A stretch of 64,000 bases of DNA. It comes from PBB1 sp965229345. Its GTDB lineage: Bacteria > Pseudomonadota > Gammaproteobacteria > Burkholderiales > Burkholderiaceae_C. Positions 46,828 to 55,759 of the stretch are shown piece by piece. The stretch lies in assembly GCA_965229345.1 (NCBI GenBank), contig OZ245872.1, forward strand, positions 2,728,001 through 2,792,000. The letters run 5' to 3'. Each line of letters opens with the position of its first letter. Positions within the stretch are counted from its first letter, which is position 1. The position numbers were made by a program, and so were the translations under genes. The notes under the pieces were generated by a model, which was not told where the DNA came from, did not search any database, and saw only the letters and a program-made list of their open reading frames with translations.

Positions 46828-48840
46828 CTATTCCGCCAATGCCGACTCTTCGACAACTTCGGCTGGCCTGCTCTCGGCCCCGGCAGCGGGCACAGTGGGT
46901 CCGAGGCGAATGCGCATGCAGGCAGGCAACCATCCGGTACCGGTCATCGTCTGCTCCGCTCCCGCGACGGCGGCATCCTTTTTGAGCGCGGCCAGCGGGC
47001 TGGCGGCGTTGGCGTCAACAGCCTCGGTCACCACGTCGAGGATGCGGGCCTTGGAGACGTGATCGAAGTACGAAGCACCGGTGGCAGACCACCAGCGGCT
47101 CATGTCCAGTCCCATCGCTTGAGCGAGTGCCTCGTTGCTGTGCCGGTCGGTCTCTGCGCCATAGATGCCGTTGACGGTGACGGCGACCACAAAGGTCAGC
47201 AGTTGCAGCGCGGTTGCGTGGTCCTGTGCCAGCACCCAGCCGAAGATCGCTTCGGGTTGCTTCGGCAACCGCTCGATCCAGGCAGCGCGCTCGGCCTGGA
47301 GCTTGGCCCATGCCGGACTGGCTTCCATGTCTTCGGCAGCGGAGCGCAAGTCCGACTCGCGATCCGTGGCGGTGATGGACAGCACGTTCTCTGATCGGTA
47401 GTCGAAACGCAGTTCGTGCTGGAAGATCTTGCCTGCAAGGTGGGCGGTGATCGCTGCCAGCGCAACGTCCGGCCGCCCCAGCAACTCGGCCTGCACGGCG
47501 GCGACGCGGTGGGCGGTGAGCCGACGCATCAGCTTTTCGGAATGAACCGGGCGCGTCTTCGGCGCGGGCAAGGACACCAGCGAATCGACACCGCTGGCCT
47601 CGGCGGTCTGCCGGGCTGCCTGGGCCATGTCGCCACGATCATCGGGGCGCACCAGCCCGTACTTCACGGCCGCTGCGCCGTTGTTGCCCACGTAGACCAC
47701 GCAGCCGGCTTGCGCCATCAGCTCGGCCGGCCACACGCCCAGCGAATCCTCGATGGAACGAACCTGTGCGGCCAACGCATCGACCTCGCCTTCGAGCCGG
47801 CCATAGGTTTCGTCCTTGTCGTTGTCCTCGTCATCCTGCTCGGTCAGCGCCTCCATCTGCTCGCGAAGTGGGGTCAACTTCACGGCCAGCGCTTCGAGGT
47901 CGGCTGCTTCCTGTTCGCTCGGCGCTCGCCGTGTCTTGCGCAGTTCGCCGTACTTCACGAATTCGTCGTAGACGTAGCGTGCCCGGACATCGACCCATTT
48001 CCAGCCGGCCAATTGCTTCGCCTTCTTTTGGAGCTTGTCGGTCGCCAGCCTTTCCAGCAACGGAACGTCGAGCAGGTACGCCTTCTTGTCGTCGTCGCTG
48101 AACAGATCGCGCCGCATAGCACCGCCCGCCTTCTCATAAGCCTTGACAGTCACGTACTTGGCGACCGGGTCGTTGTCGGATTCGATCTCGCCCTGGGCCA
48201 GCAGTTGGCGCAGGTAGTCGGGGCGCCGGTTCCACGAAGGCAGATTGGTCCAGGCTTGTTCTTGCTTCTCATGGTCATCCACCGACGCCAATGCCATCAG
48301 GCAGTCCAGCCCGATTTGCTCCTTCCGGAACAAGTCCATCAGCTTGGGTGAGACGGCGGCGAGTTTGAGGCGGCGCTTTACCACCAGAGGCGTGACGCCA
48401 AATGCGGCGGCGACATCTTCGACCGACTTGCCTTCGGCGACGAGCCGGGTGTAGCCAGTCAGTTCGTCGGCCACGCTGAGCGGGATGCGGAAGGAGTTTT
48501 CGATGAGGCTCGCGATCAGTGCCTTGTCGGCCGGCACCACCAGCACGGGCACCGGGTAGTTGTCGGGAATGTCGTCGTTCGTGGCAAGCAGGGTCAGGCC
48601 TTCAAGGCGACGGCCGCCAGCGCAAACCTCGAACATGCCGCGTTGGCCTTTGACGACAATGAGGTTTTGAAGCACGCCGCTGGCCTTGATGGATGCCGCG
48701 AGTTCGGCAATGCTGAGCTTGGGGCTGCTGCCAATTGGCCGGGCTTGGTAGTCCAGCGACAGCACCAGCTTGTTGAACGGGACGGTGATGCGTGGAGATG
48801 CCGCGATCACGGCTTCGATTTCGGCTTTGGAGAATTTCAT
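46828..48840 (-). CDS. Large ParB/RepB/Spo0J-family protein
   Basis: 670 residues from ATG 48840. The ParB nuclease-like (CTP-binding) N-terminus has LSIAELAASIKASGVLQNLI, EVCAGGRRLEGL and LIENSFRIPLSVADE. The helix-turn-helix is KSVEDVAAAFGVTPLVVKRRL. A long C-terminal region of ~450 residues includes a charged coiled segment. ParB proteins this large are typical of mobile elements and are often paired with integrase and StbA genes, as here. No ParA gene is present nearby. Confidence 0.88.
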   Translation of the reverse strand: MKFSKAEIEAVIAASPRITVPFNKLVLSLDYQARPIGSSPKLSIAELAASIKASGVLQNLIVVKGQRGMFEVCAGGRRLEGLTLLATNDDIPDNYPVPVLVVPADKALIASLIENSFRIPLSVADELTGYTRLVAEGKSVEDVAAAFGVTPLVVKRRLKLAAVSPKLMDLFRKEQIGLDCLMALASVDDHEKQEQAWTNLPSWNRRPDYLRQLLAQGEIESDNDPVAKYVTVKAYEKAGGAMRRDLFSDDDKKAYLLDVPLLERLATDKLQKKAKQLAGWKWVDVRARYVYDEFVKYGELRKTRRAPSEQEAADLEALAVKLTPLREQMEALTEQDDEDNDKDETYGRLEGEVDALAAQVRSIEDSLGVWPAELMAQAGCVVYVGNNGAAAVKYGLVRPDDRGDMAQAARQTAEASGVDSLVSLPAPKTRPVHSEKLMRRLTAHRVAAVQAELLGRPDVALAAITAHLAGKIFQHELRFDYRSENVLSITATDRESDLRSAAEDMEASPAWAKLQAERAAWIERLPKQPEAIFGWVLAQDHATALQLLTFVVAVTVNGIYGAETDRHSNEALAQAMGLDMSRWWSATGASYFDHVSKARILDVVTEAVDANAASPLAALKKDAAVAGAEQTMTGTGWLPACMRIRLGPTVPAAGAESRPAEVVEESALAE

Positions 48841-49061
48841 CGGAGGCTCCTGAACGGGGTGAGGAAAACACGCCGAGTGCGTGTCTCCATGCATTCAGAA
48901 TCTCACCCCTCGAGCTTCATGCAAGGGCATGAACCAGCGTCGGTGCCGGGACTCAACGCCGCTCGCCAGACCTGATGCGCACCGCCCGTATGCAGCGTCA
49001 TACACGCGTTACCGTTCCTGTCATCGGGCCTGCACAGACCTCCGTTACGTGCCTGCGTCCT
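48841..49061. other. Upstream region of parB
   Basis: About 220 bp with no recognised gene, probably holding the parB promoter on the minus strand. Confidence 0.3.
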
Positions 49062-49307
49062 CTACACGAGGCCATGCATGACGGCATCGTCATAGCTGCG
49101 TATGCGCCGGTAGCCCAGTGCGGTGGCGTCTTCGCAGGATATACGTGTCGCTTCCGACAGCTTGCGCAGCGACGGTTCTGCGTGCAGCAGCGAGACTGTC
49201 ACTGCAACCATGTACGTTTGCGTGCCGTTCTTCAGTCTGTAGAGGCTGTTGCCCGGAACCACGACGCAACCTCCAATGCCCATTGCGGCTTGCTTGATTG
49301 GTGACAT
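49062..49307 (-). CDS. Small hypothetical protein
   Basis: 81 residues from ATG 49307 (ATG 49322 adds five). It reads GIGGCVVVPGNSLYRLKNGT then MVAVTVSLLHAEPSLRKLSEA and RISCEDATALGYRRIRSYDD. The composition is protein-like, but the family was not recognised. It stands alone downstream of the PBP gene on the same strand. Confidence 0.4.
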   Translation of the reverse strand: MSPIKQAAMGIGGCVVVPGNSLYRLKNGTQTYMVAVTVSLLHAEPSLRKLSEATRISCEDATALGYRRIRSYDDAVMHGLV

Positions 49308-49510
49308 AGCCACCTCGTTCATCGAGGGTCGTGGCCCCGGCACGCTGCGGGAAGATGCCCCACAGCGAAGGGCTGTACCCTCATCTCTTAAACGCGACAG
49401 GTCCGCAGTGGGATGACTACCCCACCCGCCCGCCTGGCGCAGCTCCCAAGGCCTCGTTGGCTCGTGACTGCGACTGACGATGACCGCCAGCCAGGCTCGG
49501 CGACCAGCAG

Positions 49511-50494
49511 TCACTCAATGGCCGAATCAACCGCGCCCGCTGCCTTGCCATCTTGCGCCCACTTGTCTACACCGGGTACGACGATCGGCGCTGCGGTGTC
49601 CAGCGCGCTTGCCGTCGCATGCCCTGGTGCGGCCTCGGTGGCACTGCGTGTGCGCGGCGCCACCACCCGCGGGCTTGCTGTGGCCGCTCGCACCGGCGCG
49701 GCGGAAGGTTTCGCAACAAGCCAGCGGCGGATCGTCATGGCATCACGGGCGCGCTGTGAGGGCTTGGCCGCACCCAGCAGGACGACCATCACCGTGCGTC
49801 CTCCGGCTTCAGCCCGCATGCCCAGGCAGCGACCTGCCTCGTTCGTAAAGCCCGTCTTCGACAAGACCACGCGCCAGCCCGGCGCACCCACGAGTCCGTT
49901 GGTATTGCGCACGGCCCAGCGCCGACCGTTGACCAGCACGGTGTCGCTGCGCTGGCTCGTGATACGGGCAATGGCGGGATAGCGCGCTGCGGCACGCAGC
50001 ACCTTGACCATGTCCTGGGCGCTGGACACGTTGTTCGGCGACAGCCCGGTCGGCTCCTCAAGCAGCGTGCTGTCCAGTCCGAGCGCATGAGTCTTGCGCT
50101 GCATGGCTGCGGTGAAGGCCTCCAAGCCACCCGGATAGTGGCGAGCCAGCGCCGACGCCGCGCGGTTGTCGGAGGCGAGCAGCGCCAGTTTCAGCAAGCT
50201 GCCGCGCGACGCAACCGCGCCGACCGGAACACCACCACGGCCGCGTCTGAGGCGGTCCGCGTCCGCCGCCTCGATCCGCAGTTCTTCGCTCGGATCCTGC
50301 TGCGCATCGAGAACTACCATCGCCGTCATCAGTTTGGTCAGCGACGCGATCGGCGCAGCACTGTCGACGTCTTTGCTCAGCAATACTTCGCCGCTCACCT
50401 CGTCAACCACCAGAACGTGCGCGGATTTGAACGCGACGGCACTCCAACTGCCTGAGCAGGCAAGCAGGAGCGAGAGGAGGACGTACTTGAACAT
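49511..50494 (-). CDS. Serine-type D-Ala-D-Ala carboxypeptidase/endopeptidase (PBP5/PBP7 family)
   Basis: 327 residues from ATG 50494, with a signal peptide at the N-terminus. The three active-site motifs of low-mass penicillin-binding proteins are present: SLTK (SxxK), SDN (SxN) in LLASDNRAASALA, and KTG in VVLSKTGFTNEAG. It trims peptidoglycan peptides in the periplasm. The C-terminal ~70 residues are a low-complexity Ala/Pro tail. A diverged internal fragment of this gene is fused to other debris at 60.4-60.7 kb. Confidence 0.9.
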   Translation of the reverse strand: MFKYVLLSLLLACSGSWSAVAFKSAHVLVVDEVSGEVLLSKDVDSAAPIASLTKLMTAMVVLDAQQDPSEELRIEAADADRLRRGRGGVPVGAVASRGSLLKLALLASDNRAASALARHYPGGLEAFTAAMQRKTHALGLDSTLLEEPTGLSPNNVSSAQDMVKVLRAAARYPAIARITSQRSDTVLVNGRRWAVRNTNGLVGAPGWRVVLSKTGFTNEAGRCLGMRAEAGGRTVMVVLLGAAKPSQRARDAMTIRRWLVAKPSAAPVRAATASPRVVAPRTRSATEAAPGHATASALDTAAPIVVPGVDKWAQDGKAAGAVDSAIE

Positions 50495-50620
50495 GGGACT
50501 CGGCACAACGCAAACACAGGCTGGCGCGAAGTACCGGATATGTCATCAACGGACGCGTCGACACCTGGGCCGACAGTGTCGGTTCGCACCCCCTCAAGTG
50601 AGGCATACGACGTCGGCGAA

Positions 50621-52219
50621 TCACCGTATGGCCGAGTGCTGCCGATCCTCGGCGCCGACCTTCAGCTTCTGCATCAAATCCAATGCGTGTCGGGCCGGCA
50701 CGCCGATATTCGATCCGCCGAATTCCGGCAGCGTCGCACGATTGATCGCCATCACCTCGCCCTTCAAATTGAGTACCGGCCCACCGCTGCCTCCGGCCGT
50801 GGTCTGGGCGTCGTAGACGATCGCCTCGCCTGAAACCTGCCCCACGATCCCGCGGCTGGCAAGCGGCTTGATCAGTCCCGCCCGAGCGAGCTCGACCGTC
50901 GCCTGGTCCGCATCAATATTGGCCTGGCTGCTCAGCTTCGCGACGAACGCATCGCCAGCGCGTGCGAGGAGGGCTCGGATCCCGGTCGGGAACCCGAGCA
51001 GGACGGCCGCCTCGCCGGGCGTTGCTGAATCCGTCGATAGCGGTAGCGGCGTCACCTCGCGCGCAGCACCATCGCCTTGCAGAATCGCTACGTCGTGTGT
51101 GTCGCTCGCTCCCAGAAGCTTGATGTCGAAGGATTCGATGGCCCCCGGCAAGTAGCCTTTCATGCGATGCATGACCGGCTCGAGGCCCGCAGCTCGGATC
51201 GCAGGCAGCGATGCCTCACCTTCCCACGGAAGCGCGACGTGGCGATTGGTGAGCAGCACGCCACCCTCCGCTGCCACGAAAGCCGTACCGGTGAACCGAA
51301 CCTCCATCGGCGGGCCACTGCCTTCAAGCGTTATCAGCGGTCGCCCGTCGGGCATCCGCAGAGGACTCCCATCCTGTGCGACAGCCAACCTCAGCAATCG
51401 CTTCGTTGCCGGGTCTTGAAAGCCGAAACTTCCCTGCACCAGCGCAACCGACCCAGAGGAGCGCGCGATGATCTGGCCAACTGCTGCCGAACTGTATTCG
51501 AGCGCCTTGACCCGCTCGCCGGTGTCAACCAACCCCTTGCCCAGTTCGTCGCGCAATGAGCTGAGTTCAATCCGAGTGAGCGCCTGACTCTCCAACTTGC
51601 CCAGCATGTCGGTGAGACCGGAGACGCGGTGCTGCTCTCGCACGAGTTGCAGCTCAAGATCGTGCGTTTGCAGCGCCAAGTACGAGAGGGCACAGATCAG
51701 GCTGGTGAGCCCGACCAGCACACTGACGCGCGACCTGCGCCAAACTCTGGCCACCAGGGCATGCGGCCTCGTCCTCACAAGGCGCAGTGTCTGGGTCCAC
51801 AGGCGCATCGGCCAGCGCGTTGTCGCGCAGACGCCGTTTGCCCCGACCTCCTTCGCGGCCTCGGCCGGCCGCGCGCCGGGCGGATCAAGCCAGAAGCGCA
51901 GAACCGGGCCGTCGCCGATCTCGATCAGGTCGCCCGATTCGAGCGTGCGAGCGTTGACGGGCTCCCCGTTGACCCAGACAGCCTGATGCTTCGACGCAAG
52001 CAACTCGTAGTGCGCTCCAAAGCGACTCAGCGTGCCCGCGTGCCGCGACTCACCCGCTTCGCCGGGTCTCTGCAGCATGCCGCTGCGCTTGGCAAGGTGC
52101 AGCATCGCGCCCGCGATCGGGACGGATCGCCCGCGCAGAGGCCCCGAAAGATAGACGATCACAGCATCGAGCTGAGTGCCGTTGCCCACACCCTGGATGC
52201 GACCAGACAGCGTGCTCAT
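50621..52219 (-). CDS. FHA-like domain and trypsin-like serine protease with one membrane segment
   Basis: 532 residues. The N-terminal ~110 residues resemble an FHA phosphopeptide-binding domain (SRFGAHYELLASKHQAVWVN, GDLIEIGDG). One membrane segment (~170-190, VSVLVGLTSLICALSYLAL) precedes a coiled stretch. A periplasmic trypsin-like protease follows with His in LLTNRHVAL, Asp in THDVAIL and Ser in TTAGGSGGPVLNL. The topology puts a phosphopeptide reader inside and a protease outside. A copy of its first ~40 codons and upstream ~70 bp lies at 60.1 kb. Confidence 0.82.
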   Translation of the reverse strand: MSTLSGRIQGVGNGTQLDAVIVYLSGPLRGRSVPIAGAMLHLAKRSGMLQRPGEAGESRHAGTLSRFGAHYELLASKHQAVWVNGEPVNARTLESGDLIEIGDGPVLRFWLDPPGARPAEAAKEVGANGVCATTRWPMRLWTQTLRLVRTRPHALVARVWRRSRVSVLVGLTSLICALSYLALQTHDLELQLVREQHRVSGLTDMLGKLESQALTRIELSSLRDELGKGLVDTGERVKALEYSSAAVGQIIARSSGSVALVQGSFGFQDPATKRLLRLAVAQDGSPLRMPDGRPLITLEGSGPPMEVRFTGTAFVAAEGGVLLTNRHVALPWEGEASLPAIRAAGLEPVMHRMKGYLPGAIESFDIKLLGASDTHDVAILQGDGAAREVTPLPLSTDSATPGEAAVLLGFPTGIRALLARAGDAFVAKLSSQANIDADQATVELARAGLIKPLASRGIVGQVSGEAIVYDAQTTAGGSGGPVLNLKGEVMAINRATLPEFGGSNIGVPARHALDLMQKLKVGAEDRQHSAIR

Positions 52220-52580
52220 GATCGGCTACCTCCGTGCCTGCGGTCCGCGAACCGAAGATCTCGATCAGCCCACACAGCGCAGCGCCACGCACCTGCTCCA
52301 ACGGCCCGCCGTGCAGCGGCCTCGCAGCGACCCAACGTCTGGTGGGCGTTGTCTCGCCTTGCTCCGGGACGTAAGTGTTCGATTCAGACTGATGCCGCGC
52401 GTTCCCCGGCTCGCGTGGCCTATCGGTAGGCGACCGACAACCACATGCCGCTGCGCAGGCATTTCATACCATCGGTGTTGAGCTTCACCGCGAATTGAGT
52501 CACATCTCCACCAGCACATGACCCGCGCGCAGCACTACCTATGCCGCATGGGCGCTCGCGTGCGAATCGCTCGCAGCGCC

Positions 52581-52760
52581 TCAGCGATCGATGGGAAGGG
52601 ATGGCGCGCAGGTCAACCCGCAACATTGCTTCTGCGCCTGGATCGTGGGGCATTTGACCGAACCGAACGAACAGAACACGCAGCAGTCGCAAGGTTTCGG
52701 GCGCAGCAGTGTCTTGCAGCTCTCGCACTCGTAGAAGAACTGGCAAGCGTCGGCGGGCAT
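52581..52760 (-). CDS. Small cysteine-rich protein (GDCCxFCS-type)
   Basis: 59 residues from ATG 52760, which has an in-frame stop just upstream. It contains a dozen cysteines: ACQFFYECESCKTLL, then PKPCDCCVFCSFGSVKCP and QCCGLTC. This matches a widespread small bacterial protein with a GDCCVFCSYG core. Here the Gly is replaced by Cys (CDCC). It probably binds metal. Its function is unknown. It is divergent from the TfoX-like gene. Confidence 0.78.
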   Translation of the reverse strand: MPADACQFFYECESCKTLLRPKPCDCCVFCSFGSVKCPTIQAQKQCCGLTCAPSLPIDR

Positions 52761-52828
52761 GTGCTACGCCATTCGGCCGTTTGCACCACAGCCTCGCGCT
52801 GGCGGCCTTGGCCTGACAGAATCCTGAA

Positions 52829-53179
52829 ATGGCCTGCGACGAACAACTGGTCGCGCGCATTCGCCGCGACCTCCATACGACGCCCGCGCTGGGCGAACGG
52901 AGAATGTTCGGCGGCGTGTGCTTTACGCTGAACGGCAACATGGTCTGCGGCGTTGTGAAAGACGAACTGATGGTCCGGGTGGGCGGCGACGCCTACGAAC
53001 TGGCGCTGGCGCGGCCCGACGTGCGCAAGATGGGCTTCACGGGTCGGCCGATGCGGGGATACGGCTTCGTATCCGCGGAAGGCGTGCAAAGCGACAAGGC
53101 ACTGTGGTCCTGGATTGAGCGGGGACTTGCGTTCGTCGGCACGCTTGCGCCGAAGGTGCCGGAGTCGAAGCGGACTTGA
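52829..53179 (+). CDS. TfoX N-terminal domain protein
   Basis: 116 residues covering only the TfoX/Sxy N-terminal domain: GERRMFGGVCFTLNGNMVCG, LMVRVG, GRPMRGYGFVSAEG and WIERGLAFV. Full Sxy proteins regulate competence with CRP. The single-domain form is common and its role is unproven. It is convergent with the anti-sigma gene. Confidence 0.88.
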   Translation: MACDEQLVARIRRDLHTTPALGERRMFGGVCFTLNGNMVCGVVKDELMVRVGGDAYELALARPDVRKMGFTGRPMRGYGFVSAEGVQSDKALWSWIERGLAFVGTLAPKVPESKRT

Positions 53180-53258
53180 CCGAAGGCCTGCGCCAACCCG
53201 CAGGGTCCTGCGAGCGCACCGCTTACGGCAGTCGAGCACGCGGCAGCTAGCCGTCAGA

Positions 53259-53894
53259 TCACCAACGAAACAGCCTGGGGCCCAAGGCAGCTCCTGCGAG
53301 AGCCGGCACGAGCATTCCGAGGGAGTACCAGACCAGCACGAACAGCGGTGACAGTTCGGGGCAATGGAGCGCGTAGCCGGTCGCCCCCAGACTCCCCGCC
53401 AGGAGGCCGGCTGCAAATCCGGCCAGCCTGGGCCGCGTCGGGGCCAGTCCGCGCATGGCCCAGAGGGTGGCTGCGAAGGCGGGGACCGACAGGGCCGCGA
53501 CGTGCCAAGGGCAGGATGCCCAGGAACGCCCCATCAGGAAATCAAAGCGCATGGACGCCGACAGCGCCGCCGTGCCTGACAGAGCCAATGCACCCATTGC
53601 GACGACAACCACGACGAGGCTCGTCGCCGGGCGACGCAAAGCGGCGCCGGGTCGAGCCGAGCGATCCGACAGCCAGATGGCGTTCAGCAGAACGCAGGTG
53701 ACGTACGCCAGCTTCGCTCCCAGCGCAGTCCCCATGTGAGCAAGCCCCGGATTGAGCCCGAGCAGGCCGACGGCCAGCACCGCGCTTGCCGCGAGTCCAA
53801 TCGCAAGGGCGACGCCGAGCCGCGTTTCAACGACCCAACGCGGCGCCACGCCGGACTGGCGGGCGAGCAAGTCTATGAGTTGTCCGGTTTTCAC
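53259..53894 (-). CDS. NrsF-type anti-sigma factor (DUF1109), copy A
   Basis: 211 residues with six hydrophobic segments. Two cysteines stand in the positions known to matter in Caulobacter NrsF: SWASCPWH and ALHCPELSP. It should hold the partner sigma factor at the membrane and release it on metal or thiol stress. The ATG overlaps the sigma gene's stop by four bases (ATGA). Its C-terminal fragment is duplicated at 22.4 kb. Confidence 0.88.
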   Translation of the reverse strand: MKTGQLIDLLARQSGVAPRWVVETRLGVALAIGLAASAVLAVGLLGLNPGLAHMGTALGAKLAYVTCVLLNAIWLSDRSARPGAALRRPATSLVVVVVAMGALALSGTAALSASMRFDFLMGRSWASCPWHVAALSVPAFAATLWAMRGLAPTRPRLAGFAAGLLAGSLGATGYALHCPELSPLFVLVWYSLGMLVPALAGAALGPRLFRW

Positions 53895-54451
53895 GACTTC
53901 CTCTGGATGAGCTTGGCGAGCCGCTTGAGTCCGCGATGGACGTGGACCTTGACGGCGGATTCGGATACGCCCTGGCGGCTGGCCGCTTCGGCCACGGAGA
54001 GCCCTTCGAGCTTCGTGTCGAGGATCGCCTGCCTCTGCGCCGCTGGCAGGGTGTCGAGCAGCAGGCCGAGGTCACGCCCGGCAGTGACCTCTTCGTCGCA
54101 CACCGGGTGCAAGGCGTCCGGCAGATCGTCCATCGCTTCGAACAACTGCTGACTGCGGCCACGCCGACGCAACTGGTCGATCAGCTTGTGGCGCGCAATC
54201 CCGTGCAGCCAGGCCGTCACCGGCACGCTGTTGTCGTAGGTGCCGCGCTGCAGGTGCAGCGCAAGCAAGGTTTCCTGCACGAGATCCTCCACGTCATGAG
54301 GGTCGGCCGCCAGGCGCCGGCCGAAGTAGCCACGCAGCCGACCCGCGCACAAACCCAAGGCTTGGCGATACGCCGTTTCGTCGCCCGCCTGGGCGCTCAA
54401 CCACAGCGGGCGCAACTGCTGCTCAAACTCGTCCTGTGCCGACTTGATCAT
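53891..54451 (-). CDS. SigF-type ECF sigma factor, copy A
   Basis: 186 residues from ATG 54451. Region 2 has DPHDVEDLVQETLLALHLQR and ITAWLHGIARHKLIDQLRR-type sequence (VTAWLHGIARHKLID). Region 4 has LPAAQRQAILDTKLEGLSVA with VSESAVKVHVHRGLKRL. Linked and coupled to a DUF1109 anti-sigma gene. A GTAACC-N15-CGAA sequence sits directly upstream of the start, so it may control itself. Confidence 0.9.
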   Translation of the reverse strand: MIKSAQDEFEQQLRPLWLSAQAGDETAYRQALGLCAGRLRGYFGRRLAADPHDVEDLVQETLLALHLQRGTYDNSVPVTAWLHGIARHKLIDQLRRRGRSQQLFEAMDDLPDALHPVCDEEVTAGRDLGLLLDTLPAAQRQAILDTKLEGLSVAEAASRQGVSESAVKVHVHRGLKRLAKLIQRKS

Positions 54452-54454
54452 CAA

Positions 54455-54479
54455 TTCGCAAATCCGGGACGGCGGTTAC
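54455..54479 (-). promoter_or_regulatory. Possible SigF-type promoter for the sigma gene
   Basis: Minus strand GTAACC (54,479-54,474), 15-bp spacer, CGAA (54,458-54,455). The spacer is one base shorter than at the two plus-strand sites. The -10 lies only 3 bp before the ATG, so transcription would be nearly leaderless. Treat as tentative. Confidence 0.4.
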
Positions 54480-54511
54480 ACCCGCGGCGAAAAAAGAAAT
54501 TCGCTGCCGCT

Positions 54512-54537
54512 GTAACCGATGCGCGGCCAGATCCGAA
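54512..54537 (+). promoter_or_regulatory. SigF-type promoter of the thioredoxin-ccdA-DUF302 operon
   Basis: GTAACC at 54,512-54,517, a 16-bp spacer, and CGAA at 54,534-54,537, followed by CTGTC. The -35/-10 pair and spacing equal those described for SigF in Caulobacter and those at 62,167-62,192 here. It lies about 85 bp upstream of the thioredoxin start. Confidence 0.72.
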
Positions 54538-54621
54538 CTGTCTGTCGGTCGCACTTGAACGAATGGTGCACATCCCCCTTTCCCAACCAGACTGGCCGAT
54601 TGGTGCCACCAAAGGATTTCC

Positions 54622-55002
54622 ATGAAGTTTCACCGGTTCATTGTCTCCGCACTGCTCGTCGGCGCCGCGGTGATGGCTCACGCCCTCGACATCAAGCCCT
54701 ATTCGGCGACGGCGCTGGCCGAGGCCCAGAAGGCCGACGTGCCCGTGGCCCTGCACTTCCGAGCCGACTGGTGTCCCACCTGCCGCGCCCAGGACAAGGT
54801 ACTCGAAGGTCTGAAGTCCGAGCCGGGACTGGGCGTGACCGTCCTGTCGGTGAACTACGACACCGAGAAGGATCTGAAGAAGCAGTTCAAGATCAGCTCG
54901 CAGTCCACGCTCGTCGTGCTCAAGGGCCAGAAGGAGGCCGCGCGCCTGGTCGGAGACACGTCCAAGCTGAACATCCTCATGGCCCTCAAAACGTCGCTTT
55001 GA
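54622..55002 (+). CDS. Periplasmic thioredoxin-family protein
   Basis: 126 residues with a signal peptide (~1-21, cleavage near AHA-LD). The active site is RADWCPTCRAQ (CPTC), and the cis-Pro region is replaced by SSQSTLVVLKG. It should act as a periplasmic disulfide reductase, fed electrons by the CcdA-like protein encoded 13 bp downstream. First gene of an operon divergent from the sigF-nrsF pair. Confidence 0.88.
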   Translation: MKFHRFIVSALLVGAAVMAHALDIKPYSATALAEAQKADVPVALHFRADWCPTCRAQDKVLEGLKSEPGLGVTVLSVNYDTEKDLKKQFKISSQSTLVVLKGQKEAARLVGDTSKLNILMALKTSL

Positions 55003-55015
55003 ATCGATCGACGTG

Positions 55016-55750
55016 ATGACCGTGGCGCTTTCTCTTCCGCAGCTCGGTCTCAGCCTGGCCGCGGGCAGCCTGACCACACTGTCCCCGTGTGTCTTCCCGC
55101 TCCTGCCCTTGGTGCTCGGCGGCGCACTACAAGGCAGCCGCTTCGCGCCGGTGGCGATGGGGGTCGGAATGACGGCTTCATTCGCCGGCATCGGCATGGT
55201 GCTGGGGTCGCTCGGGCCCGCCTTGGGAATCGACGCGGACAGCGTGCGCACCGCAGGGGCGGCCCTGCTGATCGCGTTTGCGCTCATGATGCTCGTTCCG
55301 GCGCTGAGTGAACGCTTCACGCGATGGATGTTGCCGATCGCCAGCGGCGCCAATGCAGCTTCGGCCCGGCTCGACAGCGGCTCGCTCACCGGCGCGTTGC
55401 TGCTGGGTGGCGTGCTGGGCCTCGTGTGGAGCCCCTGCTCGGGCCCCTTGCTCGGCTCCGCACTGACCCTGGTGGCCAGCGAAGGGGGCGTGGCCCGCGG
55501 CGGGGTCGTGCTGGGCATCTTCGGTCTCGGTGCGGCCGTGCCCCTCGTGGCCGTGGCCTATGCCTCGCGCAGCGGCTTCGCCCGCGTGCGCGACTGGGTG
55601 TTGGCCCGCATCGAGCAGGTCCGCCGCGGATTCGCCGTGCTGCTGGGCGCCATGGGCATCGCCATCCTCACCGGGGCGGACAAGTGGGTCGAAGCGCGTG
55701 TGCTGCAGTGGCTGCCCGACAGCTGGGTCAACCTCACGGTGGGCATCTAG
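55016..55750 (+). CDS. CcdA/DsbD-family thiol electron transporter
   Basis: 244 residues from ATG 55016 with six predicted membrane segments. The two redox cysteines lie in TTLSPCVFPLLPLVLGG and GLVWSPCSGPLLGSAL, the CcdA/DsbD pattern. It should carry electrons from cytoplasmic thioredoxin to the periplasmic thioredoxin-like protein encoded upstream. No soluble DsbD alpha or gamma domain is attached. Confidence 0.9.
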   Translation: MTVALSLPQLGLSLAAGSLTTLSPCVFPLLPLVLGGALQGSRFAPVAMGVGMTASFAGIGMVLGSLGPALGIDADSVRTAGAALLIAFALMMLVPALSERFTRWMLPIASGANAASARLDSGSLTGALLLGGVLGLVWSPCSGPLLGSALTLVASEGGVARGGVVLGIFGLGAAVPLVAVAYASRSGFARVRDWVLARIEQVRRGFAVLLGAMGIAILTGADKWVEARVLQWLPDSWVNLTVGI

Positions 55751-55759
55751 GAGACGGCC

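Noticed and set aside
47416..48351. 311-residue plus-strand frame opposite parB
   Set aside because: Shadow frame; the minus-strand ParB reading has all family motifs.
52829..53179. TfoX-like protein as partner of the CoiA-like nuclease in competence
   Set aside because: The genes are 11 kb apart in different settings, and no other competence genes are present.
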